Of a DNA stretch of 64,000 bases, positions 8,652 through 17,916 are shown piece by piece. This stretch comes from RGIG990 sp045589455 (lineage in GTDB: Bacteria; Verrucomicrobiota; Kiritimatiellia; RFP12; UBA3636). The DNA lies in NCBI GenBank assembly GCA_045589455.1, contig JAZNPC010000062.1:1-64000 (forward strand), given 5' to 3'. How positions within the stretch are numbered: position 1 is the stretch's first letter; each line of letters begins with the position of its first letter. A program made the position numbers and the translations under genes. Under the pieces are notes generated by a model. That model worked only from the letters and a program-made list of their open reading frames with translations, searched no databases and had not been told where the DNA came from.

Positions 8652-9413
8652 ATGGAAGAAGACAATTTACAGGCAAGAATTGATGCTATATACGCTCGCA
8701 TTGATGCGGCTTGTGCTCGTGTTGGTCGTGATATATCTTCAGTACAATTAGTGGCTGTGTCAAAAACATTTCCACCAGAAGTAATCGACGAAGCTCGTAG
8801 CTGTGGATTATCTTTATTTGGAGAGAATCGTGTGCAAGAGGCATTAGCAAAATCTCAGCTTTGTGGTCGCGCAGATTGGCATCTTATTGGCCCACTTCAG
8901 CGCAATAAAATTAAGCATGCTCTTCAGGTATTTAGCTGTATTCATAGCATAGATAATGTTCGCCTTATTGAGCAATTAGCGATAGCTTGTGATGAGTCAG
9001 GTATACGACCAGATGTTATGCTTGAGGTTAATGTTGCGGGAGAAGCATCTAAGCATGGCTTTACGCCTAAGTCTGTACATGATGGAGTAAAGGCAGCACT
9101 AGAAGGTGGCTTGCATCTTGTTGGTTTAATGACTGTTCCACCATGGACACCAGATCCAGAGGGTTCAAGAAAGTATTTTCGCCAGCTTCGAGAATTGCGT
9201 GATGCTTTAGAGCACGAGTATTCTATATCTCTTCCTGAGCTTTCAATGGGCATGTCAGGAGATTTTGAAGTAGCAATAGAGGAGGGAGCTACATTTGTAC
9301 GCGTAGGTACAGCACTATTTGGTGTCCGTAAGGCAAAGAAATGGGCTCCTCAATCTACAGGACTAACAACGGATGAGTTTTCCCGCTCATTAGATACAGA
9401 TGATTTTGTTTGA
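8652..9413 (+). CDS. yggS: YggS/PROSC family pyridoxal-phosphate homeostasis protein
   Basis: Single-domain PLP-binding TIM-barrel protein that buffers free pyridoxal phosphate. The PLP lysine is K38 in VAVSKTF. Other family hallmarks are GENRVQEA, WHLIGPLQRNK, and near the C-terminus LSMGMSGDFE and RVGTALFG. Length (253 aa) is typical plus a short tail. ATG 8652 is taken as the start because the family alignment begins there; a GTG at 8622 would overlap the upstream gene. It starts 5 bases after the MBL gene and overlaps tatD by 14 bases, so translation is probably coupled. Confidence 0.93.
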   Translation: MEEDNLQARIDAIYARIDAACARVGRDISSVQLVAVSKTFPPEVIDEARSCGLSLFGENRVQEALAKSQLCGRADWHLIGPLQRNKIKHALQVFSCIHSIDNVRLIEQLAIACDESGIRPDVMLEVNVAGEASKHGFTPKSVHDGVKAALEGGLHLVGLMTVPPWTPDPEGSRKYFRQLRELRDALEHEYSISLPELSMGMSGDFEVAIEEGATFVRVGTALFGVRKAKKWAPQSTGLTTDEFSRSLDTDDFV

Positions 9414-10200
9414 TACACATGCGCACTTTAATGTGCAAACACCAGCTAAAGAACAACTAGAGCATGCCGTAGAGGCTGGCTTTGTTGGCATCCTTGCAAT
9501 GGGTGGGGATGTGGAGATGAATTCTTGCGCAATAGAATTAGCTAAGCAGTATCCAGATTTAGTATGTGTTTCTTTAGGATTAGATAGAGATTTGGCTCTT
9601 GAGTATGCAGACTCTACTACAGCAATACCAGAGCTACGCGAACTATTATTAACAACAGCGAGGGAAGTGCGAGTTGTTGCAGTCGGTGAGATGGGCCTTG
9701 ATTATCGAGAGGATACAACAGAGCAAGAGAAGGCAGCACAGCGCAAGCTCTTTGCTCAGCAGCTTCAATTAGCAGCAGAGCTTAAGCTTCCTGTTTCAAT
9801 CCATTGTAGAGGTGCTGCTGACGATGTACTCGCTATTGTGGCAGAGTATGGTTCAAAGGAGCTTATGGCAGAAAATAGACTTGGGGTGGTACATTGCTTT
9901 ACCGAGGATATAGACTTTGCCACAAAAGCATGCGATTTAGGGCTATATTTTGGAATTAGTGGCATAGTAACCTTTAGAAATGCTGATTTATTGCGAAGTA
10001 CGGTTTCAAAGCTTCCAATTGAACGGATTCTAATTGAAACAGATTGCCCATATCTTTCACCAGTTCCTATGCGTGGTAAACCTTGCGAGCCTGCATTTGC
10101 CCGTTACACAGCTGAATGTGTTGCTGGCTTGCATGGTCTAGATATTGAAGCATTTGGAGAAATTTCAACTGCAAATGCTCGAAAGCTTTTTGCATTGTAG
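9400..10200 (+). CDS. tatD: TatD family metal-dependent hydrolase (DNase)
   Basis: TIM-barrel metal-dependent hydrolase; relatives are 3'-5' DNases. Metal-binding landmarks are all present: DTHAH at residues 5-9, GEMGLDY, SIHCRGA, VVHCF and ETDCPYLSP. Length 266 is normal. The ATG at 9400 overlaps the end of yggS by 14 bases. Cytosolic; no signal peptide. The exact substrate in this organism is not known. Confidence 0.93.
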   Translation: MILFDTHAHFNVQTPAKEQLEHAVEAGFVGILAMGGDVEMNSCAIELAKQYPDLVCVSLGLDRDLALEYADSTTAIPELRELLLTTAREVRVVAVGEMGLDYREDTTEQEKAAQRKLFAQQLQLAAELKLPVSIHCRGAADDVLAIVAEYGSKELMAENRLGVVHCFTEDIDFATKACDLGLYFGISGIVTFRNADLLRSTVSKLPIERILIETDCPYLSPVPMRGKPCEPAFARYTAECVAGLHGLDIEAFGEISTANARKLFAL

Positions 10201-10212
10201 TGGGGGTGAAAC

Positions 10213-10908
10213 ATGACGGCTATTCAAAAATTTTTCTATGGTGAGCTTAAAGGCTGGCATTGGGCAGAGATTGTTTGGTTAGCTTTTAGTGTTCTTCTTT
10301 GCGTGATATGTTCAGTTGTCGCAAAGGATTCACCAATAGCATTGGTTGCTGCGGTTACAGGCACTATATATACAATGCTTGCTGGTAAGGGTAAGCTTTC
10401 TTGTTACGCATTTGGTGTAATAAATGTGCTTTTATATGCATTTGTCTCATATAAGTCAAGGCTATATGGTGAAGTAATGCTGAATTTGCTTTGGTATTTC
10501 CCAATGATGTTTGTTGGTGCATTTCTATGGAGTAAGCATTTAGCAAATAATCAGATTATTCAGAAGGAAAGACTTGGAGCAGGAGCACGATTTGTTGCAG
10601 CATCATTGCTATTTTGTGGCATGGTGGGATGTGCCAGATTTGTTCTAATTCCTATGGGTGACCCACAGCCAATGGTTGATTCCTTTACTACAGTTGCTCA
10701 GGTGGTGGCAATGGCGCTAACGGTAAGGCGCTGCATAGAGCAATGGATATTGTGGTGCATAATAAATGCAGTATCAATATTCATGTGGGCAAGAGCTGCT
10801 ATGGTTAATGGACCAGATGTGATGATAGTTATGTGGAGCCTTTGGTTTGTTAATAGCATTATATTCCTTATTCAATGGACAAAGGCAACAAAGCATCAAA
10901 TAAATTAA
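10213..10908 (+). CDS. PnuC-family vitamin transporter, probably thiamine (PnuT-like)
   Basis: Multi-pass inner-membrane protein of the PnuC family, which moves ribosyl-nicotinamide, riboflavin or thiamine by facilitated diffusion driven by intracellular phosphorylation. Several hydrophobic helices are visible, with the conserved N..Y.FVSYKSRLYGE..L and LWYFPM segments. A strong GGGGTG site precedes ATG 10213. The next gene, 18 bases downstream, is thiamine pyrophosphokinase, the enzyme that would trap imported thiamine, so the substrate is likely thiamine. No TPP riboswitch is visible in the short gap, as expected inside an operon. Confidence 0.85.
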   Translation: MTAIQKFFYGELKGWHWAEIVWLAFSVLLCVICSVVAKDSPIALVAAVTGTIYTMLAGKGKLSCYAFGVINVLLYAFVSYKSRLYGEVMLNLLWYFPMMFVGAFLWSKHLANNQIIQKERLGAGARFVAASLLFCGMVGCARFVLIPMGDPQPMVDSFTTVAQVVAMALTVRRCIEQWILWCIINAVSIFMWARAAMVNGPDVMIVMWSLWFVNSIIFLIQWTKATKHQIN

Positions 10909-10926
10909 TTGTAGTGTAGTTTTATC

Positions 10927-11571
10927 ATGAATAGCATAAATTTTGATTATAAAAATAAGACCGTTATTGTTGCTGATGGAGATTTCCCAAGCACAGAGCT
11001 ACCTCTTGAATGCCTAAAGGAGGCAGCGCATATTGTTGCATGTGATGGAGCTGCAAATCAGCTTCTTGCTCATGGAATTATGCCAGATTGGATTGTTGGT
11101 GATTTAGATAGCCTCCCAATGGTTATTAAAGAAAAGCTTCCTGAACGCATTGTTTATATGAGTGAGCAGGAGAGTAATGATCTTTCAAAGGCCTTTAGGT
11201 TTACTCAAGAAAAAGGATGGGATGAACTTATAATCCTTGGCGCCACTGGAAAACGCGAGGATCATACACTAGGAAATCTAGCTCTTTTAAGCGAATATGC
11301 CCAAAAGGTAAAATCTGTAATGATGGTAACAGATTATGGACGCTTTGTTGCAATAGATGAATCTACCTCGTTCCCTTCATACTCAGGAGAGCAAATATCT
11401 ATTTTTGCCATAACTGGTGGAGTAAAGGTAACATCAACAGGTCTAAAATATCCATTAAATGAGTTGCAGCTTGATACCTGGTGGCAAGCAACGCTAAATG
11501 AAGCATTGGGCGAAGAATTTACTCTTTCTTTTGAAAAAGGCGCAAGGCTTTTGGTTTTTCTAGCGAAGTAA
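10927..11571 (+). CDS. thiN: Thiamine pyrophosphokinase
   Basis: Converts thiamine plus ATP to thiamine diphosphate. The N-terminal catalytic domain shows ACDGAANQLL, the metal-binding GDLDS, and ESNDLSKA (family consensus D.TD..KA), then LGATGKREDHTLGN. The C-terminal strand-rich domain binds thiamine. Length (214 aa) matches the family. It follows a PnuC-type transporter, together forming a thiamine salvage pair. The ribosome binding site is weak, so expression may depend on coupling to the upstream gene. Confidence 0.92.
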   Translation: MNSINFDYKNKTVIVADGDFPSTELPLECLKEAAHIVACDGAANQLLAHGIMPDWIVGDLDSLPMVIKEKLPERIVYMSEQESNDLSKAFRFTQEKGWDELIILGATGKREDHTLGNLALLSEYAQKVKSVMMVTDYGRFVAIDESTSFPSYSGEQISIFAITGGVKVTSTGLKYPLNELQLDTWWQATLNEALGEEFTLSFEKGARLLVFLAK

Positions 11572-11586
11572 CATAAGAGGTGATTT

Positions 11587-12525
11587 ATGAAATTAGTTTG
11601 TTTTTTACAAATTCCATCACTTGTTGAGCTTTCTTTGGATGAAAAGACAGTTAATGAATTTAAAGCTAAGCGTAAGGATGTTGATATAATCAATTGTTTA
11701 ACAGAAGCGGAGTTTATAGAGAACCTTCGTGATGCTGATGCAGTTTCTGTATGGGTGTTCAAGCAGGAATGGTTTCAATTAGCTCCAAAACTGAAATATT
11801 TATGTACACCAGCAGCAGGGCGTGATTATTTTTCTGTTATTCCACCAGCCGGGGTTGAACTACGCTATGGAAGCTTTCATGCTCCAATTATGGCAGAAAC
11901 CGTTCTCGGAATGGTAATAGGAATGAGCCATCGCTTACTACAAAATGCTATTGCAATGCGCGTAGATGGTACACAGCAGCCTCAAGCATGGCCACGCAAT
12001 GCTTTTTCTGGTCAAGCCACACGCTGCCACGGAAAGCATGCTGTAATTCTTGGCTTTGGTAATATCGGTAGCGAAATAGGTCGCCTTCTTAAAGGAATTG
12101 GTTGTCGGATTACAGGTGTTAAGCGCACAATATGTGAGCCACCCGCTTGGTTTGATAGTAATGACCGCTTAGTAACATTCGAAGAATTGAAACCATTGCT
12201 GCCAACAGTAGACCATGTAATTTGTGTCCTTCCTTCGGACACAGGTGCTATTCATGTAGTTGACAAGGAATTCCTTGAAGCATTGCCACAAACCGCATTT
12301 GTTTATAATGTAGGTAGGGGCGTGACAATAGATGAAGTCGCACTTGTAGAAGCATTGAATTCAGAAAAGATTGCTGGAGCAGTGTTAGATGTCTTTGAAA
12401 CAGAGCCACTTAGCGAACAGTCTCCATTGAGATTTGCAAAGAATTGTTTTTTGTATCCACATGTTTCGGCAGTGTCTCCTGATTATCTTTCTCTATACTT
12501 TGATGATTTGGCTAACGAGATATAA
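11587..12525 (+). CDS. D-isomer-specific 2-hydroxyacid dehydrogenase
   Basis: NAD(P)-dependent dehydrogenase of 2-hydroxyacids. The Rossmann nucleotide site is VILGFGNIGSEIGRLLKG. The catalytic set is present: Arg in NVGRGVTIDE, Glu in DVFETEP and His in LYPHVSAVSP. Length (312 aa) is typical. The substrate cannot be read from sequence. AGAGGTGA lies before ATG 11587 and the gap to thiN is 15 bases. It is the last member of the co-directional run that began at 2687. Confidence 0.9.
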   Translation: MKLVCFLQIPSLVELSLDEKTVNEFKAKRKDVDIINCLTEAEFIENLRDADAVSVWVFKQEWFQLAPKLKYLCTPAAGRDYFSVIPPAGVELRYGSFHAPIMAETVLGMVIGMSHRLLQNAIAMRVDGTQQPQAWPRNAFSGQATRCHGKHAVILGFGNIGSEIGRLLKGIGCRITGVKRTICEPPAWFDSNDRLVTFEELKPLLPTVDHVICVLPSDTGAIHVVDKEFLEALPQTAFVYNVGRGVTIDEVALVEALNSEKIAGAVLDVFETEPLSEQSPLRFAKNCFLYPHVSAVSPDYLSLYFDDLANEI

Positions 12526-12615
12526 CATTTTTTGTATTCAATTTTATATTAGTTTTTTGTGTTAAATGTGTTTTTCCTTGTTATTATCAGTAGAAAATTG
12601 TAATATATAAGTATT

Positions 12616-12924
12616 ATGAATAGTGATTTACATGTAGATTTGGATAAAGATTTTAGAGAGCTCGCTATAGCTCTTTCAAAAATGTCCGACCCCAATGAGA
12701 TTTCTCAATTTTTGAGAGAGATTTGCTCTGTTGCAGAATGTAATTCAATTGCTTCGAGATGGCAGTTGATGAAGCTTCTAGAGCAGGGTGAGACTCAACG
12801 TGCTATAGCATCTAAGCTACATTTGAGTTTATGTAAAATTACGCGTGGAGCTAAATTTTTAAAGGACCCCAATTCGGTTCTTCGTCGAGAAGTACAAAAG
12901 GTTTCACATAAAAAGAAAAAGTGA
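12616..12924 (+). CDS. trpR: TrpR-family transcriptional repressor
   Basis: All-helical 102-residue protein of the TrpR superfamily, which binds operator DNA as a dimer when loaded with tryptophan. The helix-turn-helix ETQRAIASKLHLSLCKITRG followed by AKFLKDPNS is the classic TrpR signature. No trp biosynthesis gene lies within the window, so its targets are elsewhere, or it controls the downstream acyltransferase operon (20-base gap). No CTAG-centred TrpR box is seen in its own upstream region. The YerC/YecD subfamily is an alternative assignment. Confidence 0.85.
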   Translation: MNSDLHVDLDKDFRELAIALSKMSDPNEISQFLREICSVAECNSIASRWQLMKLLEQGETQRAIASKLHLSLCKITRGAKFLKDPNSVLRREVQKVSHKKKK

Positions 12925-12944
12925 TTTCAATAGCGTTATAGTTT

Positions 12945-15900
12945 ATGAGTTTTAAATTTAATTTGAAAAGGTTGCGCCAAAAGCGAGAGCGGGCTTTTGG
13001 ATGGATAAATGCCACACAATTTTTGGGGGCATTGAATGATAATATTTTCAAACAACTCATTCAAATGTTTCTTATTGCAATAATGCCAGAGACTAAAGGT
13101 GGAACATTGGCTTTTGCAACAATGCTCTTCGCTTTACCATATATTTTCCTAACACCATATGCTGGTTTTATTGCCGACAAGTTTAGTAAGAAGTATATTA
13201 CTGTTGTCTTAAAGTATGCTGAACTAGTAATAATGGTATTGTCCTGTGTGGCATTTTTGTTGGGCTCTCGTATAATGTTGTTTACATTATTGTTTATGAT
13301 GTCTGCTCAAAGTGCATTATTTGCTCCAGCAAAATACGGAATTGTTCCAGAGCTTGTTTCAAAAGATCGTCTTTCAATGGCTAATGGTTTGTTAGTTATG
13401 ATGACATTTATGGCAACAATTTTAGGAACAGCGATTGCTCCAGGATTGTCTTATTTAACAAATAATATATTTGTTTCAAACGATAAGTTTGCATATGGAT
13501 TAGCATCGATAGCTTGTGTGATAATAGCAATTGCTGGTATTTTAACTTCACATCAAGTGTGGAGTACACGTCCTGCTAATCCAGATGTATTACCAGATTA
13601 TTTCTTTTTGCGCAAATTATGGCATACCTTCACTTGGGTTAAGAAGGACAGAGATTTATGTATGGCCATTATTGCAACTGGATTATTCTCCTTAATAGCT
13701 GGATTCATGCAGATTAATTTAGTTAATTACGGCATGGAATGTCTAAAATTTGATGAGAAATTGAGTAGCTTTATGTTCTTTTTCTCTGCATTTGGTATCG
13801 CTGTTAGTGCGTATTTAGCAGGTAGATTGTCAAAGCGAAATATTGAATTTGCTTTTATTCCTTTGGGGTCATTCTTTATGATGGCTTCATTGTATTTATT
13901 AGGAAAGTTTGGCTCTCCAGATACAATTATTTTCGTTGGTTTCATTGTTTTTGTTGCCGGTGTCGGAGCAGGCATGTTCTTGGTTCCTTTGGATACTTTT
14001 ATACAAATAACACTACCAATTAAACGAAGAGGAGAGGGCTTAGCCTTAAATTCTTTCTTTAGCTGGTGTGGTGTTGCTCTTGCAGGAATTTGCATGTTTG
14101 TTTTTGACAAATTGGGAGTGCCTCCTAATCTTGGTTTCTTGTATTTTGTTATTCCTGCTTCTATTTTGTTTATTTTTGGATTGCATTTTTTAAAGGATTT
14201 CTTATTTAGATTTTTTGTTACCATAATTGTTAAATTGCTTTATAAGGTCCGCACAATTGGTATTGAAAATGTACCTATTCAAGGGCCTGCGGTTCTCATA
14301 GTTAATTATGCTTCCTATATGGATTCGCTTTTGCTTTGTGCTACAACACGTAGAAGAATACGTTTTTTGATGTCCAGAGATATTTATGAGCGTTGGCGTT
14401 GGTGTCGTCCAATTTTCAAAATGTATGGGGTAATTCCTGTTGATGATCGCTCTTCTCCTCGTCAAGTAGCAATGGCCATTCGTGAGGCACGTAAGGCTCT
14501 TGATGAAGGTTATATGGTTTGTGTCTTTGCTGAGGGTGGTATTACACGTACTGGTACAATTCGTGCCTTTAAGAGTGGCTTTGCTAAAATTTTGCATGGC
14601 ACAAATTATCCTATTATTCCAATATATCTTGGTGGTTCATGGGGAACAATTTATCATTACTATCAAGGTCAGCTTGTCCGTAAATGGTTCCGTATGAGTC
14701 TAATGCGCTATCGTGTTACAGTTATGTTTGGCAAGCCTCTGCCTGCAACAACAGATGCCTTCCATGTACGCCGTGCAGTGATGGAGCTTTCTTGTGATTA
14801 CTTTAATTCTCGTAAGGATGAGCATAAGTCATTAGCGAAAAGCTTTATCTCTGAGGCGCGTAGTAGCTGGTTTGCACAAGCTGCTGATGATACTCTAGGC
14901 ATGAAGGTAACCTATGGCAAGGCACTTATTGCTTCAGTTGCACTTGCTAGAGCAATTTCTCCTAAGGTGACAGAAGATAAGCACATTGGTATATTGCTGC
15001 CAACTAGCTGTGCGGGCATGATTGCTAATATCACTGCAGCTTTACTCGGACGTAGTGCTGTAAACTTGAATTTTACCACATCAAAGCAAGCATTTGCTCA
15101 TTCAATAGAACAGTGTGGCATGCATGTGATTATCACTAGTCGTAAATTTATAGAGCGTTTCCCTCAATATGAGATAAGTGAAGACAAACTCGTATATATT
15201 GAAGATATATTAAAGAATTTAACAACAAAGACTAAGCTATCTTGTGCTTTTGCTGCTGCATTCCTACCATTAAATATGATGGTACCTGCAACAGCGAAAA
15301 CAGAGGCTGATGATGTTGCTATGATATTGTTCTCATCAGGCTCTACAGGTGAACCAAAGGGCGTAATGCTAAGCCATCATAACGTGTTGTCAATGATTGA
15401 AAGCCTCCGTATGATGCTTGCAACAACCCCTGATGATCATATTTGCGGAACTTTACCATTGTTCCATTCCTTTGGTATAATGGGATGTATTTGGTATCCA
15501 TTACTCAAGCACGTTCGTGTGACAATGCATCCAAATCCACTTGATGCTCAAGCCGTAGTAGATATTGTCCGTAATAAGAAATCCACAATGATTTTCGGCA
15601 CACCAACATTCCTTTCTATTTATGCACGTAAAGCAACACGTGAGGACTTCCAAACTCTTCGCTTTATTCTTGCTGGTGCAGAGAAGCTTAAGGAATCTTT
15701 AATAAGGATATATGAAGAAAAGTATGGTGTTCGTCCATATGAAGCATATGGTGCAACAGAGTTGTCTCCTGGAATTGCCGTAAGTGTTCCTCATGGCACA
15801 GGTGGTGGTGTTGTACAAGAAGGGTGGAAGACTGGCCGTGTGGGTTTGCCATGCCCAGGTATTGCAATGAAGGTTTTGGACCCAGATACAGGAGAAGAAA

Positions 15901-16400
15901 TGGCTCCAGGTGAGCCAGGACTATTATACCTAAAAGGTCCTAATGTTATGCTAGGATATCTTCAGCGTGAGGATTTAACCTCTGAAGTGCTCAAGGATGG
16001 ATGGTATTGCACAGGAGATATTGCATTTATTGATGATGATGGCTTTGTAGGTTTAACAGATCGACTTTCTCGATTCTCTAAAATTGGAGGAGAGATGGTA
16101 CCTCACGTTGGTGTAGAAGAGGCTCTTTTAAATGTTACTGGTTTATCAGGACAAGTTCTTGCTGTTACAGGTGTTCCTGATGAACGTAAAGGTGAAAAAT
16201 TAGTTGTACTTTATACATCAGAATGTGGTGATGCTCAATGGTTATACGAGGCCCTTGAGTCTGCTGAAATACCAAATCTATGGAAACCAGCAAAAACAGA
16301 GTATCATCTTGTCGATTCAATACCATTGTTAGGCTCTGGTAAGGTTGATTTGTCTGGAATTAAGAAGTTAGCAATTTCTATTGCTAACGATAAAAAGTAA
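12945..16400 (+). CDS. aas: LplT-PlsC-acyl-ACP synthetase fusion (Aas-like)
   Basis: A three-module fusion for lysophospholipid uptake and re-acylation. Residues ~15-415 are a 12-helix MFS transporter opening with the LplT-like NATQFLGALNDNIFKQ. Residues ~425-620 are a PlsC acyltransferase domain with FAEGGITRTG. Residues ~640-1145 are an AMP-forming acyl-ACP/CoA ligase with FSSGSTGEPKG at 796-806. In E. coli the transporter (LplT) and Aas are separate genes; three-part fusions are known in other phyla. The catalytic HxxxxD of PlsC is changed here: N454-Y455-A-S-Y-M-D460 has Tyr (TAT) where His (CAT) is expected, so acyl transfer may be lost or altered. The lipoprotein gene follows 15 bases later. 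Confidence 0.9.
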   Translation: MSFKFNLKRLRQKRERAFGWINATQFLGALNDNIFKQLIQMFLIAIMPETKGGTLAFATMLFALPYIFLTPYAGFIADKFSKKYITVVLKYAELVIMVLSCVAFLLGSRIMLFTLLFMMSAQSALFAPAKYGIVPELVSKDRLSMANGLLVMMTFMATILGTAIAPGLSYLTNNIFVSNDKFAYGLASIACVIIAIAGILTSHQVWSTRPANPDVLPDYFFLRKLWHTFTWVKKDRDLCMAIIATGLFSLIAGFMQINLVNYGMECLKFDEKLSSFMFFFSAFGIAVSAYLAGRLSKRNIEFAFIPLGSFFMMASLYLLGKFGSPDTIIFVGFIVFVAGVGAGMFLVPLDTFIQITLPIKRRGEGLALNSFFSWCGVALAGICMFVFDKLGVPPNLGFLYFVIPASILFIFGLHFLKDFLFRFFVTIIVKLLYKVRTIGIENVPIQGPAVLIVNYASYMDSLLLCATTRRRIRFLMSRDIYERWRWCRPIFKMYGVIPVDDRSSPRQVAMAIREARKALDEGYMVCVFAEGGITRTGTIRAFKSGFAKILHGTNYPIIPIYLGGSWGTIYHYYQGQLVRKWFRMSLMRYRVTVMFGKPLPATTDAFHVRRAVMELSCDYFNSRKDEHKSLAKSFISEARSSWFAQAADDTLGMKVTYGKALIASVALARAISPKVTEDKHIGILLPTSCAGMIANITAALLGRSAVNLNFTTSKQAFAHSIEQCGMHVIITSRKFIERFPQYEISEDKLVYIEDILKNLTTKTKLSCAFAAAFLPLNMMVPATAKTEADDVAMILFSSGSTGEPKGVMLSHHNVLSMIESLRMMLATTPDDHICGTLPLFHSFGIMGCIWYPLLKHVRVTMHPNPLDAQAVVDIVRNKKSTMIFGTPTFLSIYARKATREDFQTLRFILAGAEKLKESLIRIYEEKYGVRPYEAYGATELSPGIAVSVPHGTGGGVVQEGWKTGRVGLPCPGIAMKVLDPDTGEEMAPGEPGLLYLKGPNVMLGYLQREDLTSEVLKDGWYCTGDIAFIDDDGFVGLTDRLSRFSKIGGEMVPHVGVEEALLNVTGLSGQVLAVTGVPDERKGEKLVVLYTSECGDAQWLYEALESAEIPNLWKPAKTEYHLVDSIPLLGSGKVDLSGIKKLAISIANDKK

Positions 16401-16415
16401 ATAAGTGGAGATAAA

Positions 16416-16946
16416 ATGAAGAATATAACTTTAACTTTTTTAATGTTAGCCATGCTATCTATAGGATTCGTTGGATGTAAAACTACTGATGTAGAGGCAA
16501 GTGGTAGAGATTCCAAGCGTAATCTTACTCATATTGAAACAAAAAACAGATATATGCTTTCATCAGAGCTTCCAACAAAAGAAACTGTTTATGTTGCAAT
16601 AGTTAATATTGTTATGCCAAAAGGTTCTAATACAACTATTTCAGCGGAACTAACCTTTGGTAGTTTTAAGCCTCGTGGGAATGGCAAGGTTTATATTCAA
16701 GCAATAACAGAAACAGTTCGTTATCAATCAATGACACAATTAGTTAATGCAATTTCTATGCGTTCTTTCGATCCACCAATTGGTATTTTCATGCTTGTTG
16801 ACGATCTTGCCCTTGGTACAGATGGGGCTCCTGATACAGAATTTGAAGTTATGGCTTTTACAAGAGAGTTAGATTCATTGCTTGCTGATAATAACATTCA
16901 ACAAGTATATTTAATTCCAGATGTATTTTCCATTTCATATAAATAA
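16416..16946 (+). CDS. Putative lipoprotein, 176 aa
   Basis: An N-terminal hydrophobic signal ends in GFVGC, a lipobox, so Cys21 is probably lipidated after signal peptidase II cleavage. The remaining ~155 residues are strand-rich with no family I recognise. A GGAG site precedes ATG 16416. Its position directly behind the phospholipid acyltransferase fusion hints at an envelope role, but no function can be assigned. Confidence 0.75.
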   Translation: MKNITLTFLMLAMLSIGFVGCKTTDVEASGRDSKRNLTHIETKNRYMLSSELPTKETVYVAIVNIVMPKGSNTTISAELTFGSFKPRGNGKVYIQAITETVRYQSMTQLVNAISMRSFDPPIGIFMLVDDLALGTDGAPDTEFEVMAFTRELDSLLADNNIQQVYLIPDVFSISYK

Positions 16947-16972
16947 ATATTTATTTGTCTTAGGTGAGTTTT

Positions 16973-17809
16973 ATGAGAACACCAATTGAAATTCCATTAT
17001 GGGACGACCTTTCAAAGGCACCTTATTTTAGACCAGAGGATGCAACAACTCAAGAGCGTTTTCTTCCTCGTACAGATTTTGGTAATGATGCAATTGATAG
17101 GTTAACAGATGTTGTTAATCCAACTATTACCATCTATAAAGCAACTACAAATAAGCCAGGCCCTGCGGTTTTAATTTGCCCAGGCGGTGGCTATAATATT
17201 CTAGCATTTTCACATGAGGGTGAGGATATTGCAGCTTGGTTTAATGCAAATTCAATTACAGCAATCGTTCTAAAGTACCGTTGCCCAGAGCGCCGCGATG
17301 CTGCACTTGCTGATGCAATTCGTGCAATGCGTTTAATCCGTTCTCGTGCAGAGGAATTTTGCGTGGATCCAGACAAATTAGGTGTGCTTGGTTTTTCTGC
17401 TGGTGCTAGCCTAGCAGGTCGTGTCTCAAATATGCCAACACCAGAAGAGGTCTATCAGCCACAGGATGCAATTGATGCATTTGATCATTATCCAAATTAT
17501 TCCTTTATTATTTATCCAGCATATTTCTATGAAGAAGGCTATAATTTAAATCCTGAGATTAAGATTACAGATAAGACACCACCAGCATTTATTATGCAAG
17601 CAGAGGATGATGAGCCTTATGTAGATAGCTCTATTGCATACTTTGTAGGTATGAAGAGGGCAAAGCGTCCTGCCGAGCTACACATATTCCCACGAGGTGG
17701 ACATGGTTATGGTATCTTTATGAATGGTAACCCAACTCAAGAGTGGCCAGCACTTGCAATGAATTGGTTTAATCGCGAAATTATGCAAGGCAAACCATTT
17801 ATTAAGTAA
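16973..17809 (+). CDS. Alpha/beta-hydrolase, acetylxylan-esterase-like
   Basis: Alpha/beta-hydrolase of the BD-FAE/Axe type, which removes acetyl or other acyl groups from carbohydrate. The oxyanion region is PGGGYN (70-75), the nucleophile Ser142 lies in GFSAG, the acid is in the EDDEPYVDSS segment and His in RGGHGYG near the C-terminus. There is no signal peptide, so it acts in the cytoplasm or on imported oligosaccharides. ATG 16973 is preferred to GTG 16964 because AGGTGA at 16962-16967 then serves as ribosome binding site. It may be cotranscribed with the lipoprotein gene, 26 bases upstream. Confidence 0.87.
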   Translation: MRTPIEIPLWDDLSKAPYFRPEDATTQERFLPRTDFGNDAIDRLTDVVNPTITIYKATTNKPGPAVLICPGGGYNILAFSHEGEDIAAWFNANSITAIVLKYRCPERRDAALADAIRAMRLIRSRAEEFCVDPDKLGVLGFSAGASLAGRVSNMPTPEEVYQPQDAIDAFDHYPNYSFIIYPAYFYEEGYNLNPEIKITDKTPPAFIMQAEDDEPYVDSSIAYFVGMKRAKRPAELHIFPRGGHGYGIFMNGNPTQEWPALAMNWFNREIMQGKPFIK

Positions 17810-17916
17810 GACATAAGAAGTTTGGTTGCTTTTATCACTGATGCTTGCGCATTGCTTATATAAATTAACTTGCTAATTGCTTTTTCTTTTTTCGATTCTA
17901 AAAGGGGAGGATAGGT

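Noticed and set aside
10201..10212. TPP riboswitch for the thiamine pair
   Set aside because: The gap to the previous gene is 12 bases, and no thi-box-like sequence was seen at the visible upstream gaps.
12526..12615. TrpR box controlling trpR
   Set aside because: No CTAG-centred dyad found in the upstream gap.
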